This document shows positions 48,052 through 60,975 of a stretch of DNA of 64,000 bases, one piece after another; position 1 is the stretch's first letter, and each line of letters begins with the position of its first letter. Below the pieces are notes generated by a model. The model was not told where the DNA came from and searched no databases. It was given only the letters and a program-made list of their open reading frames with translations. The translations under genes and the position numbers were made by a program. This DNA comes from Warburgia ugandensis (Eukaryota; Streptophyta; Magnoliopsida; Canellales; Canellaceae), in the NCBI GenBank assembly GCA_035236585.1, contig CP141134.1, positions 20,452,414 through 20,516,413 on the forward strand, given 5' to 3'.

Positions 48052-49088
48052 ATGCCACCAAGGAGAAGAGGAGGTACAGCCCCAAGACTTGTTAACCCTC
48101 CAGCTGACTCCGCTAGATCTAGGAATGGAATGGCAGAAGCCTTTTAGCTATTCATGCAACACATGGGGCAGTTCATACAAAACCAACCACAAGCACCCAT
48201 GGTAAGGGCCTCTTCTCCATAAAGAGTTGCTGATAGGACAGAGGCACAACTTGAGAGCTTTCAAAAAATGGCCCCATCATTCTCAGGAGAAGATGAGTTA
48301 GCAACAACAGAAAAATGGATCTTTGACATTAAGAAATTATTTAAGGCCATGAAAATTCCCGAGGATAGAAAGGTTGCAATGGTCAGTTTCGTGCTAAAAG
48401 GCGAAGCAGGCTTTTGGTGGGAAACAGTTGACAAAACATACTTTGGAGATGATGATGCTATACCCTGGGAAGAATTCAAACTATTATTTAATGAGAAATA
48501 CTATCCCCGAAATGTGCGAAAATAGAAGGAGAAAGAATTTATGAACCTAGAACAAGGAAACCTCTCTGTACAACAATATGAAAATATATTCATAAGTCTT
48601 CAAAGATTCGTACCCAATGCTTGCTCTACCGAGGAAGATGCTGCAGAAAAGTTTGTTGATGGGTTACACTCGGGCCTTAGGAACTGAGTGATAGGGTTCC
48701 AACCCACCACCATAGCAAAGGTAGTGGAAATGACGTCTCTCTTTGAAAAGGATTATCAAAGAACACATGCTGCTAAGGAGGCGAAGAACAACAATGGTGG
48801 AAGAAATAATAAAGCTAAAAAACTTGTTCAACCTTCTGGACCTCGACACCCACACGAGCGACAATTCGACAATAAAGAAAGGAATCTAGAATCCAAGACT
48901 TGCCCCAGATACCACCCAGATGAGCCATGTACCTTCCCTTTTATGTGTTTTAACTGTGGAGAAATAGGACACCTAGCTCAAAATTTCCGCAAGAGGAAGA
49001 AGGAGGAACATAAGGAAGATCACATCCCTCGAAGTCAAGGACGAATATTTGCCATCACGTTAGGGCAAGCTCAGGCAAGGTCCAAGAC
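48052..49088 (+). pseudogene. Ty3/Gypsy gag of C2, broken
   Basis: A single frame from ATG 48052 with stops at codons 32 (TAG), 57 (TAA), 158 (TAG) and 212 (TGA). The gag domain runs about codons 70-200 (GFWWETVDKTYFG, NEKYYPRNVRK). The knuckle reads CFNCGEIGHLAQNF, so the last Cys is replaced by Phe and zinc binding would be lost. The preceding CPRYHPDEPC corresponds to the CPKC...C motif of C1. Homology to C1 stops shortly after GRIFAIT, where family-B LTR sequence begins. A capsid/RNA-packaging role is known for the family, but this copy is dead. Confidence 0.85.
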
Positions 49089-50239
49089 CTCTTACCTCTT
49101 ATAATGATAACTAAGAGAAAAGTAGCCTTGAATCCTCTCTATTTCCCTCTCATTATTCTCTTGATTCCTATTTGTTTTGGATTTATCCTTAATTTTAGTT
49201 CCCATCATTTTTACACTTTTCCCTTGATTTCTACTTTGGGTTTCAGATGCATGATATTTGAGATTAGTTTGAGATTATTGGAGTGTGTTTTAGCTTTGAT
49301 TTGGATCAAGTTATAGTCATTGGAAAAGTATGCAATTGGATATTTATTCATTTATGTACACACACACAATTCTAATGTAATCTTCACTTCAATGAATGTA
49401 GTTGGTATAAGAGCAGTCTTTTGTTTGATTCTAGTGTTAAAGTACTCGTAATCTTGTTTGTTATCTCCATTAAAAGTGCAAACTAAGTTTCTATCCATGC
49501 CTTGTTTGATTTAAGTATCATGTGCACCATCTTTTTGGATTTTACAATTCATGATTCATGAGCAATTTTTAGAATTCTATACACCTCAATTGCTTGATTC
49601 CTTAGGAATCCATTTAGATTTTTAAGTTATTTAGTTAGTGCTTTGGTTAGATTTAATCAATACAAGATTTGATCCATGCAAAATAGTTATCTTTACACTT
49701 CATGAACCATGCGCACAACCCCATGGGCCATGCGCATCATGATTGAAGTGTATCTCTTTGATTGTTTGGTTATTTCCTTGTTTCATGATAATTTAGCATT
49801 CTCTAGTTAGCTATTTTCATCTTAGATTATTTTAGAAAGTTTTTAACTTGTATTTTGGGACCTTTTATTTTTAGCAAGTTTCTAAGTTTAGAAATTTTTA
49901 TTTTTAAAAAGTTTCTGTTAGATTAAGTTTCCTAAATTAGGTCATTCCAATTTTGCATTAGTTTCTTTCACCGAATGCATGTTAGTTAGGAAAGTTTCTA
50001 ATTTAATTGAATATCTTTATTTTTAGAATGCTTCCATTTAGTTTATGTTTCTAATTCTATGCATGTTTCCTTTTAATTTTATAGTTTAATCAAACCAATC
50101 TCTCTTTGGCTAGGCTAAGTATTCTACATAGAATCCAATTAATGTACAAAACTGTGAGATTCCTCATGGGATCAACCTCTCTTGCATGCAAATTACAACA
50201 TTGATTTATGGGCTTGCGCATAATTCTAATGTTACACCA
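49089..50239 (+). mobile_element. Family-B LTR, 3' half only
   Basis: From CTTACCTCTTATAATGATA onward it parallels 29565-30579 and 42410-43375 (CTTGAATCC, GGGTTTCA, AGTTTGAGA, CTCTCTTTGGCTAGG). It ends GTTACACCA at 50239 without a primer site after it. The 5' half is missing at the join with the C2 gag. Confidence 0.7.
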
Positions 50240-51449
50240 ATTTTTCAAAACCTTATCTTTATTTGTAAATTGTTTTCACAACTACATGGCCTACCATACA
50301 TTCAAAATCGACTCACATCTAAGTCCATACCTGTTTTAATTTTAAAAACATTACCCAAGAGCATCCATGCAACCATCTAACTATAATTAAGCAATATTCA
50401 ATTTAAAGATCCATGAATGTTAGTAGCACTTATGTGCTTTACAATCCAATAACCAAATTATCCTTAAAAGAAAAAATAATAATTTCATGCCGCTAGTCCT
50501 CACTTGGTGGTCTACCTTCTCACCTTTCCTTCTAACTTGTGCAAGCTTCTACTCAATGATCTTTGCCATCCCACTTGGATTTGTAGGATTATTGGTAGTT
50601 TGAGGATATGGGAATATATTCAGTAGATAAAGGTAAAACTACAAAAATGAAAACTATGGCATCTTACATGCACTCAAGGATTTCAAAACATGCTTTTCAT
50701 AATGCATGAGACTATCTTCTTAGTCATTGCAAGCTATTCATCCACACCCATGCATCATACATCATCATTCACTCTCTCTTTGGACCATGTAGTAAGCACT
50801 TGACAATTCAAGTATAACAAGATGCAATAACATAAACCACATATGAAAATAAGATATAAATATAGCAGCAGGCACACTCTCGCACCCGAGGAAGTCTTAC
50901 TAGACTTACATTAACATAACTATCAACCATTTCGAGTACTCTTACAGTTCACCTATAGAACCAATCATATCACTCATAAATCACATTAGGACCATTATGT
51001 TCACACCAACTCTATTACCACTGTACCACCCCAATATCATAGGGGGACTTCAATTTTCACCACATGGGTCTACAGGCTAGTCAAGAGGGTACTGTTAGAC
51101 ACCAGTCAAAACCATGCCACTTTTTGGCAATGAATACCTTCCACCTATTGTGGTTAGAGGCTAGGGAGTAACCCTATTCAAAACCTCTTAGCATAGCACC
51201 CATCCAGCTCATTGGACTAAAAACTTAGTTATAACTATACCCACATAGACTCATAATCAAGTTTGCATATCATAAATACAAAATACGTAGCACATCATTA
51301 AGTTTAGTAGGTTCTTTCTCAAGCCCATTGTCAACACATTCACATAGCTCCTTAGTGCCCATAATCATTCTAGATGTTAGTTTTGAAATCTCTTTTCAAA
51401 ACAATAACAACATGTCCATATTTGGCTATTTTACATGCTTTCTTTAGCA
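50240..51449 (-). mobile_element. Minus-strand LTR remnant, chromovirus type
   Basis: On the minus strand, 51230-51030 carries the block CCAATGAGCTGGATGGGTGC ... CCTCTAACCACAATAGGTGG, which aligns with 1698-1800 and 46914-46990. Borders could not be found, and 50240-50440 shows nothing recognisable. Confidence 0.45.
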
Positions 51450-54400
51450 ATTATTCATTCCATGACAATGGTAGTGATAACTCCTTCGACGTCGGTCCTG
51501 AGCCTGGATAAAAAAAGAGGGTTTTGCATTAGGTGCCAGTTGGCAAGTAAAACCCTTTTGAAGAAGTTGAAGATGATTTTATTATTTTCTTTTCTTACTT
51601 GCAAATGTATATGCATATGTATATTAGTTTTTAAGTAAGAAGAGAAGATAATGAAAATCATCTTCATGTTCTTTAATATATGGCAACTCTAACATGACAT
51701 GAATTGATCATTGTCATTCCCTCAAGCTAGGGCATCCCTTGTAAGTGACACACTGCATTAGATCTTGGGTGCAGTGAAAAATGGGCAAGGGTTGCTAGGG
51801 CATTTTCCCCGAAGCGATGTGCTACATCGTATCCTAGGTGTAGTGGAAAGGAGGCACAGGTCCATGGCATGAGGGTTGAGAAGTGCGTGGGTAAATAGGC
51901 TATCTCAACAGCATAAGATTCATATTGCCATATGGAATATAGGGACATTGAGGGGTAAGAGTTTCGAGTTAGTAGATACAATAAAACATAGGAGAGTCAA
52001 CATTGCTTGTATCCAAGACACCAAGTGGAAAGGAACTAAAACTAGAGAAATGGATGGGTATAAGTTGTGGTACATAGGAAAGAGTGATAATAAAAAATGG
52101 CATAGGAATAGTGGTGGATAAAGAATTAAAGGATAAAGTTGTAGATATTGAAAGAATCAGGGATAGAATTATAATAATAAAACTAGTTTTAGGAGAGTAG
52201 ATCATAAATGTTATAAGTACATATGCACCAAAAGTAGGGTTGAAGATATAATCAAGAGACAATTTTGGGATGATATGGAGGGACTCATGTAAGAAATTCC
52301 AACACAAAGGGGATATTTATAGGAGCACACTTAAATGTCCATGTAGGAAAAGAAAATAAAGGATATGATAGGGTACATGGAGTGTATGGTATTAAAAGAC
52401 AAAATGAGATGGGGGAAGTTATCCTCTATTTTGCTTTGGCATATAACCTGGCCCTTGCAAACACATTCTTTAAGAAGAAGGATGAACACTTAATAACTTT
52501 TAAAAGTAGACTCCATAAAATCCAAATAGACTCTTTTTTACTTAGGAATACCAAAAGATCAATGTGTAAGGATTGCAAGGTGATACCCTAGTGAGAGTTT
52601 AACCTCACAACATAGGTTAATGGTTTTGGATATCTATTTTAAAAGATGGAAGAAAGGAAATGAACTTAATAGATATCCAAAAACTAAGTGGTGGAACTTT
52701 AAAGGAGAGAAAATAACCTCACTCACAAAAAAGTTGATGGTAGAAGGAAATTGGAACAATGAAATAGAAGCAAACACCATGTGGATTAATATGGCCGAGT
52801 CCATAAAGAAAGTGGCATAAGATGTCTTGGGAGTATCTAAAGGTAAAAGGCAATTAGTAAAGGAAACATGGTGGTGGAGTGAAACAATGCAAGAGAATAG
52901 TAAGTGAGGCTAAACACAAGGCATATGATGATCAAGAGAAAGTGAGAAACATGAGTTTAAACTTGCAAAAATAAGACAATAGAAGGGTAAGGACTTAGAC
53001 CATGTTAAGTGCATTAGAAGTGATGATCAAAGGGTAGTAGTCAAAAATGACAAGATCAAACAAAAGTGGTAAGGTACTTTCAAAAATTGTTAAATATCAA
53101 TTACCCTAAGAATATAGGGATTGAAAGTATTGTAAACATAAATAACATTGGACATTGTAGATATGTCCGTAGGATTAGAATACCTAAAGTGAAAGAGGCC
53201 TTGAAAAAAGTGAAATTAGGAAAGGCCTTGGGGCTTAATGGTATACCAATAGAGGTTTGAAAACATATGATAGTGGAGTAGTTTGGTTAACCAAGTTGTT
53301 TAACAAGATTATAAAATCAAAGAAAATGCCAAATGAATGGAGAAGGAGCTTTATTGTATTAATTTATAAGAATAGAGGAGACATACAAAACTACACTAAT
53401 TATTAGGGGATTAAACTTATGAGCCACACCAAGAAACTTTTTGAAAGAGTGATTGTAAAGAGGCTACAACTTGTGTATTCGAGAACCAATTTGGTTTCAT
53501 GCTTAAGAGGTCAACCATGGAAGCTATTTTCTTACTAAGACAATTAATGGCAAAATATAGGGAGAGAAGGAAAGACCTCTACATGGTCTTTATTGGGTTA
53601 GAGTAAGCTTATGATGGGTTCCCTAGAGAGTTAATATGGAGGGTGTTGGGTAAGAAAGGTGTTTCATGGCGGTATATAGACAAAATTAAATATATGTATG
53701 AGGAAATAGTAAAAAATGTTAAGACTATTAGTGAAGAGACTGGTGATTTTCCTATCACTATAGGATTGTACCAAGGATCAGCATTAAGCCCATACCTTTT
53801 CACAATGGTTATGGATGAGTTAACAAAACATCTATATGACGAGTTTCCATGGTGTGTGCTATTTGCAGATGATATATTTTTAATTAATGAGATAAGGGAG
53901 GGCATAAACACAAAGTTAGAGTTATGGAGAGAAGCATTAGAACCTAAAGAATGTAAAATCAGCTGAACTAAGACAGAGTATTTGGACTGCAATTTTAGTA
54001 AGGAGAGTAAGAGTGGAGCACCAATAAAGATTGATAATTAAGAAGTCCTTGTAAAGGAAAACTTTTGGTTCATAAGATCAATGATTCATGAGGGTGGAGA
54101 GATTGAGAGGGAGGTTACCCAAAGAATCCAAACGAGTTGGAACAAATGGAGATGTGCATATGGAGTTTTGTATGATTGGTAGATGCCACTCAAACTAAAA
54201 GAAAAATTCTATAGGATAGTTGTAAGGCCGGCCATGCTCTTTGGGTCAGAGTATTGGGCAGTTAAGAAATATCATGCTCATAGGATGAGCATAGCAAAAA
54301 TGATTATGTTGAGATGGATGAGTTGGAAGACAGGAAAGGATAGAATTAGGAATGAAAACATTAAAGGAAACTTAGGGATAGCACCAATAGGTAACAAGGT

Positions 54401-54660
54401 GGAGAGATTAGACTTATATGATTTAGACATGTCCTACGAGGGCCAAAAATAGCACTGGTTAGAAGGAGTGAGGCAATGCAAGTATAAGGTTCTAAAAGGG
54501 CAAGTGGAAGGCCCAAAAGAACATAGATAGAAGTGGTGAGAAAAGATTTAAAAACTTTGGACTAAATGAATCCATGATACTTAATAGAGGGGAATGGAAG
54601 AACAAGATTCATGTTGCTGAACCCTAATTAGGATAAGGTGTTGATGATGATAATGACAAT
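51450..54660 (+). pseudogene. RTE-type LINE, endonuclease plus reverse transcriptase, decayed
   Basis: A near full-length but broken non-LTR retrotransposon. A leader (about 51450-51875) includes ACTCCTTCGACGTCGGTCC and GGGCATCCCTTGT words usual in plant RTE elements. The AP-type endonuclease starts at 51876 (IAIWNIGTLRGKS; IACIQDTKW, where the usual catalytic Glu of QET is Asp). Further pieces are FKSRLHKIQIDSFLLR (52500), a middle domain TKWWNFKGE (52690), and RT palm motifs GKALGLNGIPIEV (53222), LYQGSALSPYLFTMVMDEL (53766) and the active-site FADD at 53862-53873. The 3' part has PLKLKEKFYRIVVRPAMLFGSEYW (54183). It ends in CCCTAATTAGGATAAGG plus a TTGATGATGATAATGA tail, typical of the family. 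Many stops and frameshifts. No target duplication identified. Confidence 0.8.
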
Positions 54661-55025
54661 GGTAGTTATTTTATGCCCATACCACCCGTGTGTTCTCAGT
54701 TAAATAATGTATTAGAAGATGTCTAAATTTGACTTTCATTTTTACTTTCCAACAAACTATCTTAAGTCTTTCAAGTCTCTAATCTCTTAATTTTACCAAC
54801 TTGATAAATTCAGCACCCTAGGACTCTATGCATAAGTCTTTCAAGATGTGTGCTCTTTTTTTAGTTTGTCCACAAGGTTTTCATTGGAGCTTTTTCCTTA
54901 ATGAAATTATGCATTTGATTATGCAGGTCACAAATCATCTCTTTCTAGCTTAATTTCTTAAGGATTTTTCACTCACACTTTTCAATCTCTTTATTTCACC
55001 CATGGGTGAACAAGTTCCATAATAA
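54661..55025. other. Spacer between LINE and LTR
   Basis: AT-rich, no recognisable feature. Confidence 0.35.
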
Positions 55026-56111
55026 TGTATGACGAATCCGGGCTACGTAAAGCTGCATCCCATGCATCCATGATCCCACCCTAGAGAGGTCTATATATTC
55101 TTTCCTAAGGTCTCATGATCTATGCATATAAATTTTTCTAAGAAAGCCATCCTAGTAAGATCCTTAGCACCTAGCATGACACTCATAACCGAAAGACTTT
55201 AGGACTCCAATTTTCTCAAATTTAAGGTCATGAACCAGAAGTCATAACAAGTATTATTTATACCAACCTCTCAAGCCCCTAGAGAAGCCATCCATGCCGG
55301 GTCCTATTTAGTAGTAAAAATCAGTCCATGTATGCTTGAACTTCTTAAGCTTTTTCAAGTGAATAATCTTAGGCTATTAACCATCATTTTTAAGGTTGGA
55401 GTGCAATGCACCATTAGGCTTAAATTTTATCATAAATTCCAGCCATCCAAGGCTTAATTCATAGGCAAAAGATCACACTTCCATCACAAACATCTATTCA
55501 ATGATAGGTTAAAATATGCACAAAAAAACCATAATCATGTGCATAAATTCATTGCCATTCTGAGCCAAAAATCAATAGAACCACATGATCTATTTACAAG
55601 TTAAAACTCATTATATCTAGCATGAAACATAATCATCAAAATCCTACTTAATAACGTATTATATCATATACAAAAATTGGACTCTAATGACTGTAAAATC
55701 CATGCATCTGATACTATAAAACCATGAAGAAAGGATGCCTATTTCTAGGCCATGGTCTATGCATATCCTTGCATGATTAACACTAAAAATCACAACATTC
55801 TTAAGCCTAAAAAGCATCCAAACATAGCATAAAATACGTAGAATTCATGACAATTTCTAAGCATGAAAAATATCCAACTAAAGCATGCATACATCATGTA
55901 AAACATGCTAGAATCTTAGGCATTCCATCATGCTTTCCTTAGGATATAGAAACAAAAGGTCTTAGAAAAGCTTTAGAGAATAGTGAAAACTTAGTAGTTT
56001 AGATTCACCTACCTCTTAGAAGCAATCCACCAAAGTTTCTACATGATTCATGACTCGTTCTTATCTTTAGACCTACTCATTTCCTCCATTTCCTTGATGT
56101 TATGCGTCGTG

Positions 56112-56116
56112 TCCTT
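56112..56116. repeat. Target-site duplication TCCTT, left copy
   Basis: Identical to 58991-58995; flanks the solo LTR between them. Confidence 0.85.
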
Positions 56117-58232
56117 TAATGTAGCTTTAATATTACTTGCAAGTGCATGAATCAATGTAGTAATTGCATTTGAGAGAGGTTGATCCCAAAATCTCATAGA
56201 ATTATCAATTGATTATATTTTATTCAAGTTGCTTATCTTAGCCTAAGAGAGATGGTTTTGATTAAATTAAGAAAGTAAGAAATGTGGAATTGGAAATGGA
56301 AATAGAAACTACAACTAAAGAAAAATTTCTAAAAATAAATATATTCAATGAAATTAGAAACTTTCCTAACTAACATGCATCCAATGAAAGAAACTAATGT
56401 AAAAATAACATGAATAAATCTAAACAACTTAAGGAAGCTAACTAAAAGGAAACTTTCCTAAACCTAAACTTAGAAACTTACTAAAAATAATTAATTCAAC
56501 TTCCTAAATTAAACTAAGAAGTAAAAAACTAACAAGATTATGCTAAACTAAGATTAAACAATCAAACAAAGCAACACTTAAAGAGGATTTACCCAAGTAC
56601 CATGTGCATGATCCATGGGATGGTGTGAATAGTTTATGGGATGCAAATTACTCAAAATTCAACAAGCAAAAGCTAACTAACATGTATTCTAATCAAAGCA
56701 CATACTAAACTAACTAAAAAGTTAAATGTGTTCCTAAGGGAATAAGCAAATAAGATGTATGGAGTGGTGGACATTGCACACAAAACATAAGATGAAAAAT
56801 TGTAGCAACATGGTCTATATGAAACTTAATTCAACTAAGGCATTGAAACAACCTTAATAGGAACTTTTTGTCGAATATGAAACTTAAAATTAAAATTAAT
56901 TCACTACTGGAATTAAAAAGTAACCATGCTCCTCAAATTAGTTTCTTGATTGACTTGAAAAATACATCAAAATTGGTGCACATGTACATAAATAACAAGC
57001 TGGAAATTGTGCACTTTACTTAAGCAAGATTTCAACTTCAAATCAAATATTAAACATATTCCAATAATCCCAATCTAAATTCAGATATTATGCATGTTAA
57101 TTCAAGATAGAAAATCAAAGGAAAAGATGGATAAAAGAAGCAAGGAATAAGCAAATAGTCAAGGAAAAAATGAGGTGATTGAATCAAGGAACAAGAGCAC
57201 TATGAGAGGGAAACAAAAGAGATTCAAGCTACTGTTTATTTTTCCTGTCACTACTAGAGAAAAATTAACTTGGATTTTTAAGAATTAAGCAAGAAAAATT
57301 AGAGGAGTGAAAGTAAGATTCAAGGAAAGATAAGCTAGTCCTATGTGCTGAAAGTATATTAAGAAGGAAAAGAAACAAAGCAAGGAATTAAAGGATGCAA
57401 CTGATCTAGAATTGAAGTTCAAGAAACAAGGAAAGGAATCTTGAAAATTTTCATGGAATACCCTAAAGAATAGTAGTAAAAGAGTCCTAGATCTCCTTTA
57501 AATGAAACTACACTTTTTAAGGAGTTAGAAAGCAAACCCCCTACTTGAAATTCATGTTGAAACCCATGGGATATTTATAAATGTTTTGATTTCTAATTTG
57601 AAGAGATCTATTCTAGAAATGAAGGACACATTTAGATCTAGGACTTAGGTAGGAAAGTTGGTGATTGAGTGAATATAAGAAAGTGGAAAGTGTATGTTTA
57701 AGGAAGTATGCAAGATGTTAAGGTGGGTGAGGTGGCAAGGTGACAAGGCAAGGTGGGATGGGACACTTTTTTAGGGTGGTGTGTGTGCCCCTTGTAAAAT
57801 TCATGGGAATCCTATTTGGGTGAGGGGGAGGTAAGATAGAGGAAATTAGGTGGGAAAGATACGAAATGATAAGTAAGGAGATAGGAAAGTGTGGTGGCTG
57901 TCTAGGTCAACCCAAATAGGAAACGTGGTGGAAGGTGGAAAGTGCCACTTTTTTAGGGTGGGGCATCTCCACCTTTCTCCCATACATGAAAAATCCTAGG
58001 AAGGTGATGTGGAATGTAAGAAAGAAAGGGAGAAAGAGTAGGGAAGATAGGAAATGAGATTGGAAGGTAGCATGAAATGGATAATGGTGATTGGCTGAAA
58101 TTAAAAGGTGAGATGAGATGGAATGGATGGAATTAGAAGGGGGGAAATTTAGGACTTTGGTTTGGAACTCCCTTCCTTTAGTCCATTTCTCATAAAGAGG
58201 TGGAAAGAAAAGGAGAATCAAAGAGAAAAAGC

Positions 58233-58283
<51 letters not shown>

Positions 58284-58990
58284 GTTCTTTTAATTGGTCC
58301 ACTAATGCATGAATATCTTATTATGTCCTAAAATCCTAATTATCCCTTAAAAATTCAATTTTAACATGAGGTAGTTGCTTCAAATATTCATCCAATAGTG
58401 TGACTCCATGTGGCATTGGCTCTCACGTGACTTGGTGGCTCACTTTGGTGGCTCATTCCTTCATAGTTTGAATGGCTAGGTCCTTTAGCTTCAAAGCTTG
58501 AATGACTTGGCTTCCTTAAGTTTCCTTGTTAGACTAAAAAACCTCATGCATGGCTCCAATTCCCATGCACAGTGGTGGAATTGCATGGCTTTTTTCATGG
58601 AACATTTTAATCACATTTAATGCTTCCTATCACCTCTCACCTACCTTAAGATGAACTTGAACCTTGATCTATCTTTGAAATTTTGGAAATGGCCCTGGTT
58701 CTCTCTTCTGATCTTGATCTTCAATTCTTAGCTTACTTGATCTCGGCCATTGGATCACATTCTCAAACACCTACAAAAGAGTTAAAATCCTAATTAAATC
58801 CTAGAAACATATGACTATTGACATACTTACTATGGATTTGCTTATGAACCTGCAAACTATCAAACTTTTGAAATACATCGTCAGAAGTGCATGTGTTACA
58901 ACTTTTCAAAGAAACCTTAAAATAACACTATAATTTATAACACATGGGATACTAATTGAGTACTTTTTATACAAAATGGAACACCTATCA
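56117..58990 (-). mobile_element. Solo LTR, family B (2874 bp)
   Basis: Minus strand: start TGATAGGTGTTCCATTTTG at 58990, end near GCTACATTA at 56117 (the usual TACACCA end changed by two G-to-A on plus). Parallels 25576-28027 and 41132-43375. Perfect 5-bp duplications on both sides and no internal region. Carries a GA/CT microsatellite that the sister copies lack. Confidence 0.85.
58237..58280. repeat. (GA)22 microsatellite in the solo LTR
   Basis: 44 bp; CT when read in the LTR sense direction. Confidence 0.95.
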
Positions 58991-58995
58991 TCCTT
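58991..58995. repeat. Target-site duplication TCCTT, right copy
   Basis: Identical to 56112-56116. Confidence 0.85.
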
Positions 58996-59024
58996 TGCTT
59001 TCTTTTCCTCTAGTTTTATTGCTC

Positions 59025-59029
<5 letters not shown>

Positions 59030-59085
<56 letters not shown>
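59030..59085. repeat. (CT)28 microsatellite in the LTR of element E
   Basis: About 56 bp of CT. The frames 58976-59245 (+) and 58906-59121 (-) are made by this repeat and are not genes. Confidence 0.95.
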
Positions 59086-59090
<5 letters not shown>

Positions 59091-60270
59091 TCAAAATAAC
59101 CCTCTTTAGCTGGAAGCCCAAACCCTCTTATAATGCTTCTATCAGTTTCCAAATGTGGCCCCCATCTTACTTTCATTTCCTCCTTACATTGACCACAATT
59201 TTGAGTGGTTTTGGCAAGGACTTTAAGTTTCTAATCTCTATCTAGGATCCCCTTCTATCACAATTTAGAAACCCTAGTCCATCAGCTCATATTTTTCTAT
59301 ATTTCCTATCCACTCTCTAGGCCCACTTTCCAAGTCCAAAATGTCTAGATTTTGGGCATCCTTTTTTTCTTTTTCTAATTTCTCCATAGAAACTGATCTG
59401 ATTTAGAAAGCATACTCATGTGTTAAGATTTCTACCAATTTAGTTTAGAAACTCAAAATATCATTCTCAAATTCATCACTTAACCTTTCCAATGTAGTCC
59501 ACCAAAATTGGAACCCAATTTAGTCCAAAATATGGTGCCTACAAGTGGGGTGTCTTGCACTTTCTAATTCTCACTCCTCTTGTTTCCAATTCCACTCCTA
59601 CTTGAGTCCTAACTTAGTAAAATGAATGAGGAATAATTAACTAGTAAGTGGTCTTAGATATATTTAGTAAGCATTAGCAAGTCAATCCACAAACTAAAAC
59701 CCACAGCACTCACTTTCCTATTTTTGAAAGGGTTAGGTGCAAGGATCACTTTCTAATTCCATGCTCCACTCAATTCTCCTTCTTCCTGATCTCAGTATGA
59801 TTTAATTTCTTGATCACATAAGCATGTTAGAATCTTATCTTGACCCTTAAATTCTCAAATGGAGATCACATCTCTAGCCATAGATCTAGGCCATTCATTA
59901 TTGAGTCACTTTTAGGAAAGTTTTAGGTGCAATTTTAGTATTTGATCTTAGCCATTCATATTAGCTAGATTTCTCTTCTATTTTCAAGTTAATATTTACC
60001 ACTTATCTAGGTTATCATGTAGTTCATCTAACAAGTCATCTTAGCCACTCAAATTGTTTCATAATTTAGTGCGTAGTCCTTACTACCTTTGCCCGTTTTG
60101 CATGTATGATCTCTCTAAGGACCACTCAATTTTATTTTTAAAAACTTTCTAATTTAGTCATGTAATGTGGATGTTCTTATTCATTCTATGCTAATAAATC
60201 AATAATTTTGGAATAAAATATGACTTTTATTCATATAAAAAATGCAAGTAAAATTTTAGATATTCTATCA

Positions 60271-60284
60271 TCTCCCCCTTAAAG
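60271..60284 (-). promoter_or_regulatory. Polypurine tract of element E
   Basis: TTTAAGGGGGAGA on the minus strand, right after the end of the pol remnant and right before TGATAGAATATC. Confidence 0.6.
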
Positions 60285-60975
60285 GAATTTGTCCTCGAAC
60301 TCGTCTATTGTTACAAACAATTCTAGGTACTTTTCCCTCTTCTTGGAAACCAACTCCCAAGTAGCTTTCTCTGGTGCATTCTTAAGCCATAAGACTTTGA
60401 CCAAATAAATCTTCTTATTTCTCAATTCTTGACCCTTCCAACCCTGGGTGTAATAGATCAAGTGCATGAGCTAAGTCTGGAATATACTTTCCTAACATCA
60501 ATACATGGAGAACATTATGAACTTCTTCCAACTATGGGTGTAATTCCAATAGATATGCTATTGCAATAATGCCTTCCAAAATATTGAAGGGTACTACATA
60601 AGTAGGATTCAGTTTTTCTTTTATGCTTGATCTCATTACACCTTTTGTTGGGGAAACATTCAAGAATACATGATCTCCTTTCCATAATTTTAGATCCCTT
60701 TGCCTCTTATTAGCGTAGCTCTTCTACCTACTCTATCCATTAAGAGTTGTTCCCTAATCAACTTTACCTTATTAAAGAATTACTCTACTAACTTTGACTG
60801 TATGATTCTATCTTCACTACCTTCACTCCATCACATTGGTGATTGGCAAGGTCGTCCATGTAGCACCTCATATGGTTCCATCGCAATATTTGAGTGGAAA
60901 TATAAGTGAACTTTACTAATGGTAAGTTCTCATCCTAGTTATGCTTCCACTCAATCACACACATGCTTAGCATGT
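60285..60975 (-). pseudogene. Integrase C-terminus and chromodomain of element E
   Basis: Read on the minus strand, segments follow the order of a chromovirus pol end: IEWKHN near 60940; PYEVLHGRPCQSPM near 60870; KVKLIREQL near 60765; DHVFLNVSPTKGVMRS near 60680-60630; VHNVLHVLMLGKYIPD near 60520-60480; then ELRNKKIYLVKVLW ... EKATWELVSKKREKYLELF (60430-60315), the chromodomain with its tryptophans kept. Stops and small shifts break it. In the family this part binds DNA and directs integration to particular chromatin. The upstream pol is lost where a family-B LTR begins at 60976. Confidence 0.75.

Larger units (their letters stand above)
55026..60270 (-). mobile_element. 3' LTR of a chromovirus (element E), split by a solo LTR
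   Basis: On the minus strand the LTR starts TGATAGAATATC at 60270, directly after the purine tract. The end is placed at 55026 (TGTATGACGAATCCGGG on plus, resembling TGTGACGACC-type ends), which is tentative. Without the solo LTR at 56117-58990 it would be about 2.4 kb. Contains a CT microsatellite at 59030-59085. No coding sequence. Confidence 0.5.

Noticed and set aside
60285..60975. Possible endogenous pararetrovirus pol
   Set aside because: Integrase and chromodomain motifs followed by PPT and LTR indicate a chromovirus retrotransposon; pararetroviruses lack integrase.
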